Source: Myxococcota bacterium
GTDB lineage: Bacteria > Myxococcota_A > Polyangia > HGW-17
Direction of reading: 5' to 3'
Length of the DNA: 7,298 nucleotides
NCBI GenBank assembly: GCA_018821745.1
Contig: JAHJLU010000450.1
Coordinates: 1 to 7,298, forward strand
In this document: piece after piece, positions 6,315-7,298 of the stretch
Layout: the number at the start of each line of letters is the position of its first letter
Position numbering within the stretch: the first letter of the stretch is position 1
The notes under the pieces: model-generated
The model's input: only the letters and a program-made list of their open reading frames with translations
Told to the model about the DNA's origin: nothing
Database searches by the model: none
Made by a program: the position numbers and the translations under genes

Positions 6315-6466
6315 AAACCGCAGGTGATTCCCCGGAATTTTTTCATTATTTTTTTCTTAAACTGATCACGGCGAATGGGTGCAGACGATTTCACACACAT
6401 CCCACGGGAAGACATCGCATAAAAAACGTCATTTGACACCGCTGGCAGCTTCTGGCTCTGCGGGTA

Positions 6467-7298
6467 TCAGGGGGCCCGCTGGGGGGGAATCTTTCGCAGG
6501 GCACGAAGGGCCCTGGCAACCTTCTCGTGATTGCCGCTTCGGGAGAGGGTCGTAGCGTGCCACTCACGGGCTTTAACAGCGTCACCCTTCAGGATGTACA
6601 GCCTCGTGAACGCCAGGGCCACCTCCCATGTCTGTGGGCCCGTCTTCTGGGCCTTAAGGAGGTTTTGCCCCGCCTCATCAAGGACTCGAAGGTGGTTGGA
6701 GTACTCCAGCAGGGAGGAGTATACCTGCGCCATGAGAATCTGTGCCTTGAGCAAGGAGGCTTCCCATGATGATGCCCTGCGGGAGAGAGCACGGTTAACC
6801 GCGTCCAGGGCCTCAAAGGGACGACCGGATCCCAGAAGGACTCGCGCGTTCAGGATGAGGGCCGCCTCATATTGCGGCTGGAGATAGAGCGCCTGGGACG
6901 CAAAGCGAGACGCCGTGAACAAGAGCCCCTTTTCCAGAAGCCTGTTCCCCCATGCGACCATGAGACGAGCGGTCTCCCTGCGAGCGTAGCGTGACCCCGT
7001 GGGCCTTTTGAGCAGCCACGCCAGGAGACTCTCCCACCGTGGACCGCCTGGTGTTACGGCAGCCGTCTCGGGGACCGGCTTGCCAAACCAGGGGGTAACA
7101 TACTCCAGAGAATAGCCAAGCGGAAGGATAACCATGGGATCCACAAAGACCGGTATCTCCTGGCCGGGCCCCTTGACCATGAGAGCCTCCTGAACTCTGC
7201 GGGAGCGCTTCACCGTAATCCCTGAAGGGAGCGGACTCCCCGCCAGGGCCACCATCACCCGTGAGAAGGTGGAGGGAGAAAATACAAAGATCCCCTTC
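6467..7298 (-). CDS. TPR-repeat protein, C-terminal part (N-terminus cut by window edge)
   Basis: The frame is open from base 7297 to the stop at 6467-6469, giving 276 visible residues. A GTG/ATG pair at 7258/7255 could be a start, but no ribosome site precedes it and the frame continues sensibly upstream (GIFVFSPSTFSRV), so I treat the gene as partial. The first 85 or so visible residues contain strands (VKRSRRVQEALM, IPVFVDPMVILPLGYSLEY) that I cannot assign to a family. From about visible residue 110 on, the protein is helical with TPR-like units: WGNRLLEKGLLFTASRFASQ, then a pair around residues 140-175 (ALILNARVLLGSGRPFEALD), and another near 225-245 (TRLYILKGDAVKAREWHATT). TPRs bind other proteins. 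The role of the whole protein is unknown. It is on the same strand as the peptidase-like gene. Confidence 0.75.
   Translation of the reverse strand, partial: KGIFVFSPSTFSRVMVALAGSPLPSGITVKRSRRVQEALMVKGPGQEIPVFVDPMVILPLGYSLEYVTPWFGKPVPETAAVTPGGPRWESLLAWLLKRPTGSRYARRETARLMVAWGNRLLEKGLLFTASRFASQALYLQPQYEAALILNARVLLGSGRPFEALDAVNRALSRRASSWEASLLKAQILMAQVYSSLLEYSNHLRVLDEAGQNLLKAQKTGPQTWEVALAFTRLYILKGDAVKAREWHATTLSRSGNHEKVARALRALRKIPPQRAP

Larger units (their letters stand above)
6255..6466. other. Intergenic spacer between the TPR gene and the metallopeptidase-like gene
   Basis: The spacer is A/T-rich in its middle (around 6340-6360) and holds the promoter candidate and ribosome site described separately. 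After the TPR gene stop there is a T-run in the minus-strand sense (near 6420-6425), but only a tiny GTCA/TGAC dyad precedes it, so I do not call a terminator. A 62-codon frame from a GTG at 6439 ends in an ATGA overlap with the peptidase start. It has no ribosome site, covers the promoter candidate and looks non-coding. Confidence 0.5.

Noticed and set aside
6251..6439. 62-codon minus-strand frame overlapping the peptidase-like start by ATGA
   Set aside because: The overlap is suggestive of coupling, but it has no ribosome site, covers the promoter candidate, and its composition changes abruptly; chance is the simpler reading.
6415..6450. Possible intrinsic terminator after the TPR gene (T-run on the minus strand)
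   Set aside because: The only stem before the T-run is GTCA/TGAC with a two-base loop, too small to form a terminator.

Overview
This looks like a bacterial chromosome segment of moderately high GC, from a lineage rich in Ser/Thr (Hanks-type) protein kinases. The kinase with HRDLSPTN and an ALGGISEIF glycine loop, a PEGA-like tail, a kinase-HEAT-TPR receptor, a secreted Cys-rich protein with an N-terminal Asp/Asn/Gly-rich stretch, and good Shine-Dalgarno sites together point to Myxococcota or a related deltaproteobacterial-type group. The first kinase, with its DWGLAK motif, belongs to a family also common in Planctomycetes-type genomes, so the phylum call is only moderately firm.

Layout. 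(1) Bases 1-2217, minus strand: a large receptor-like Ser/Thr kinase, open at the left edge, ordered as a Thr-rich cytoplasmic tail, kinase, one membrane helix, HEAT-like and TPR repeats. (2) Bases 2218-2419: a divergent control region with dyad symmetries. (3) Bases 2420-4171, plus strand: a second membrane kinase of different architecture (kinase, linker, membrane helix, PEGA-like domain), starting at TTG. (4) Bases 4176-5129, minus strand: a secreted Cys-rich protein of unknown function, convergent with the kinase across a 4-base gap. (5) Bases 5130-5237: an AT-rich divergent promoter region containing a perfect 11-bp inverted repeat. (6) Bases 5238-5310, plus strand: tRNA-Lys(TTT). (7) Bases 5334-6254, minus strand: a membrane-anchored or exported HExxH metallopeptidase-like protein. 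(8) Bases 6467-7298, minus strand: the C-terminal part of a TPR protein that runs off the right edge.

How the genes may work together. The two divergent kinases both place a cytoplasmic catalytic domain on one membrane helix with an extracytoplasmic sensory or protein-binding region. They are therefore likely to convert envelope signals into Ser/Thr phosphorylation. All the neighbouring protein genes downstream encode apparently exported or repeat-containing proteins, so the region as a whole looks concerned with the cell envelope. Nothing in the sequence proves that the genes form one pathway. I see no mobile element, CRISPR array or phage gene, and no clear intrinsic terminator.
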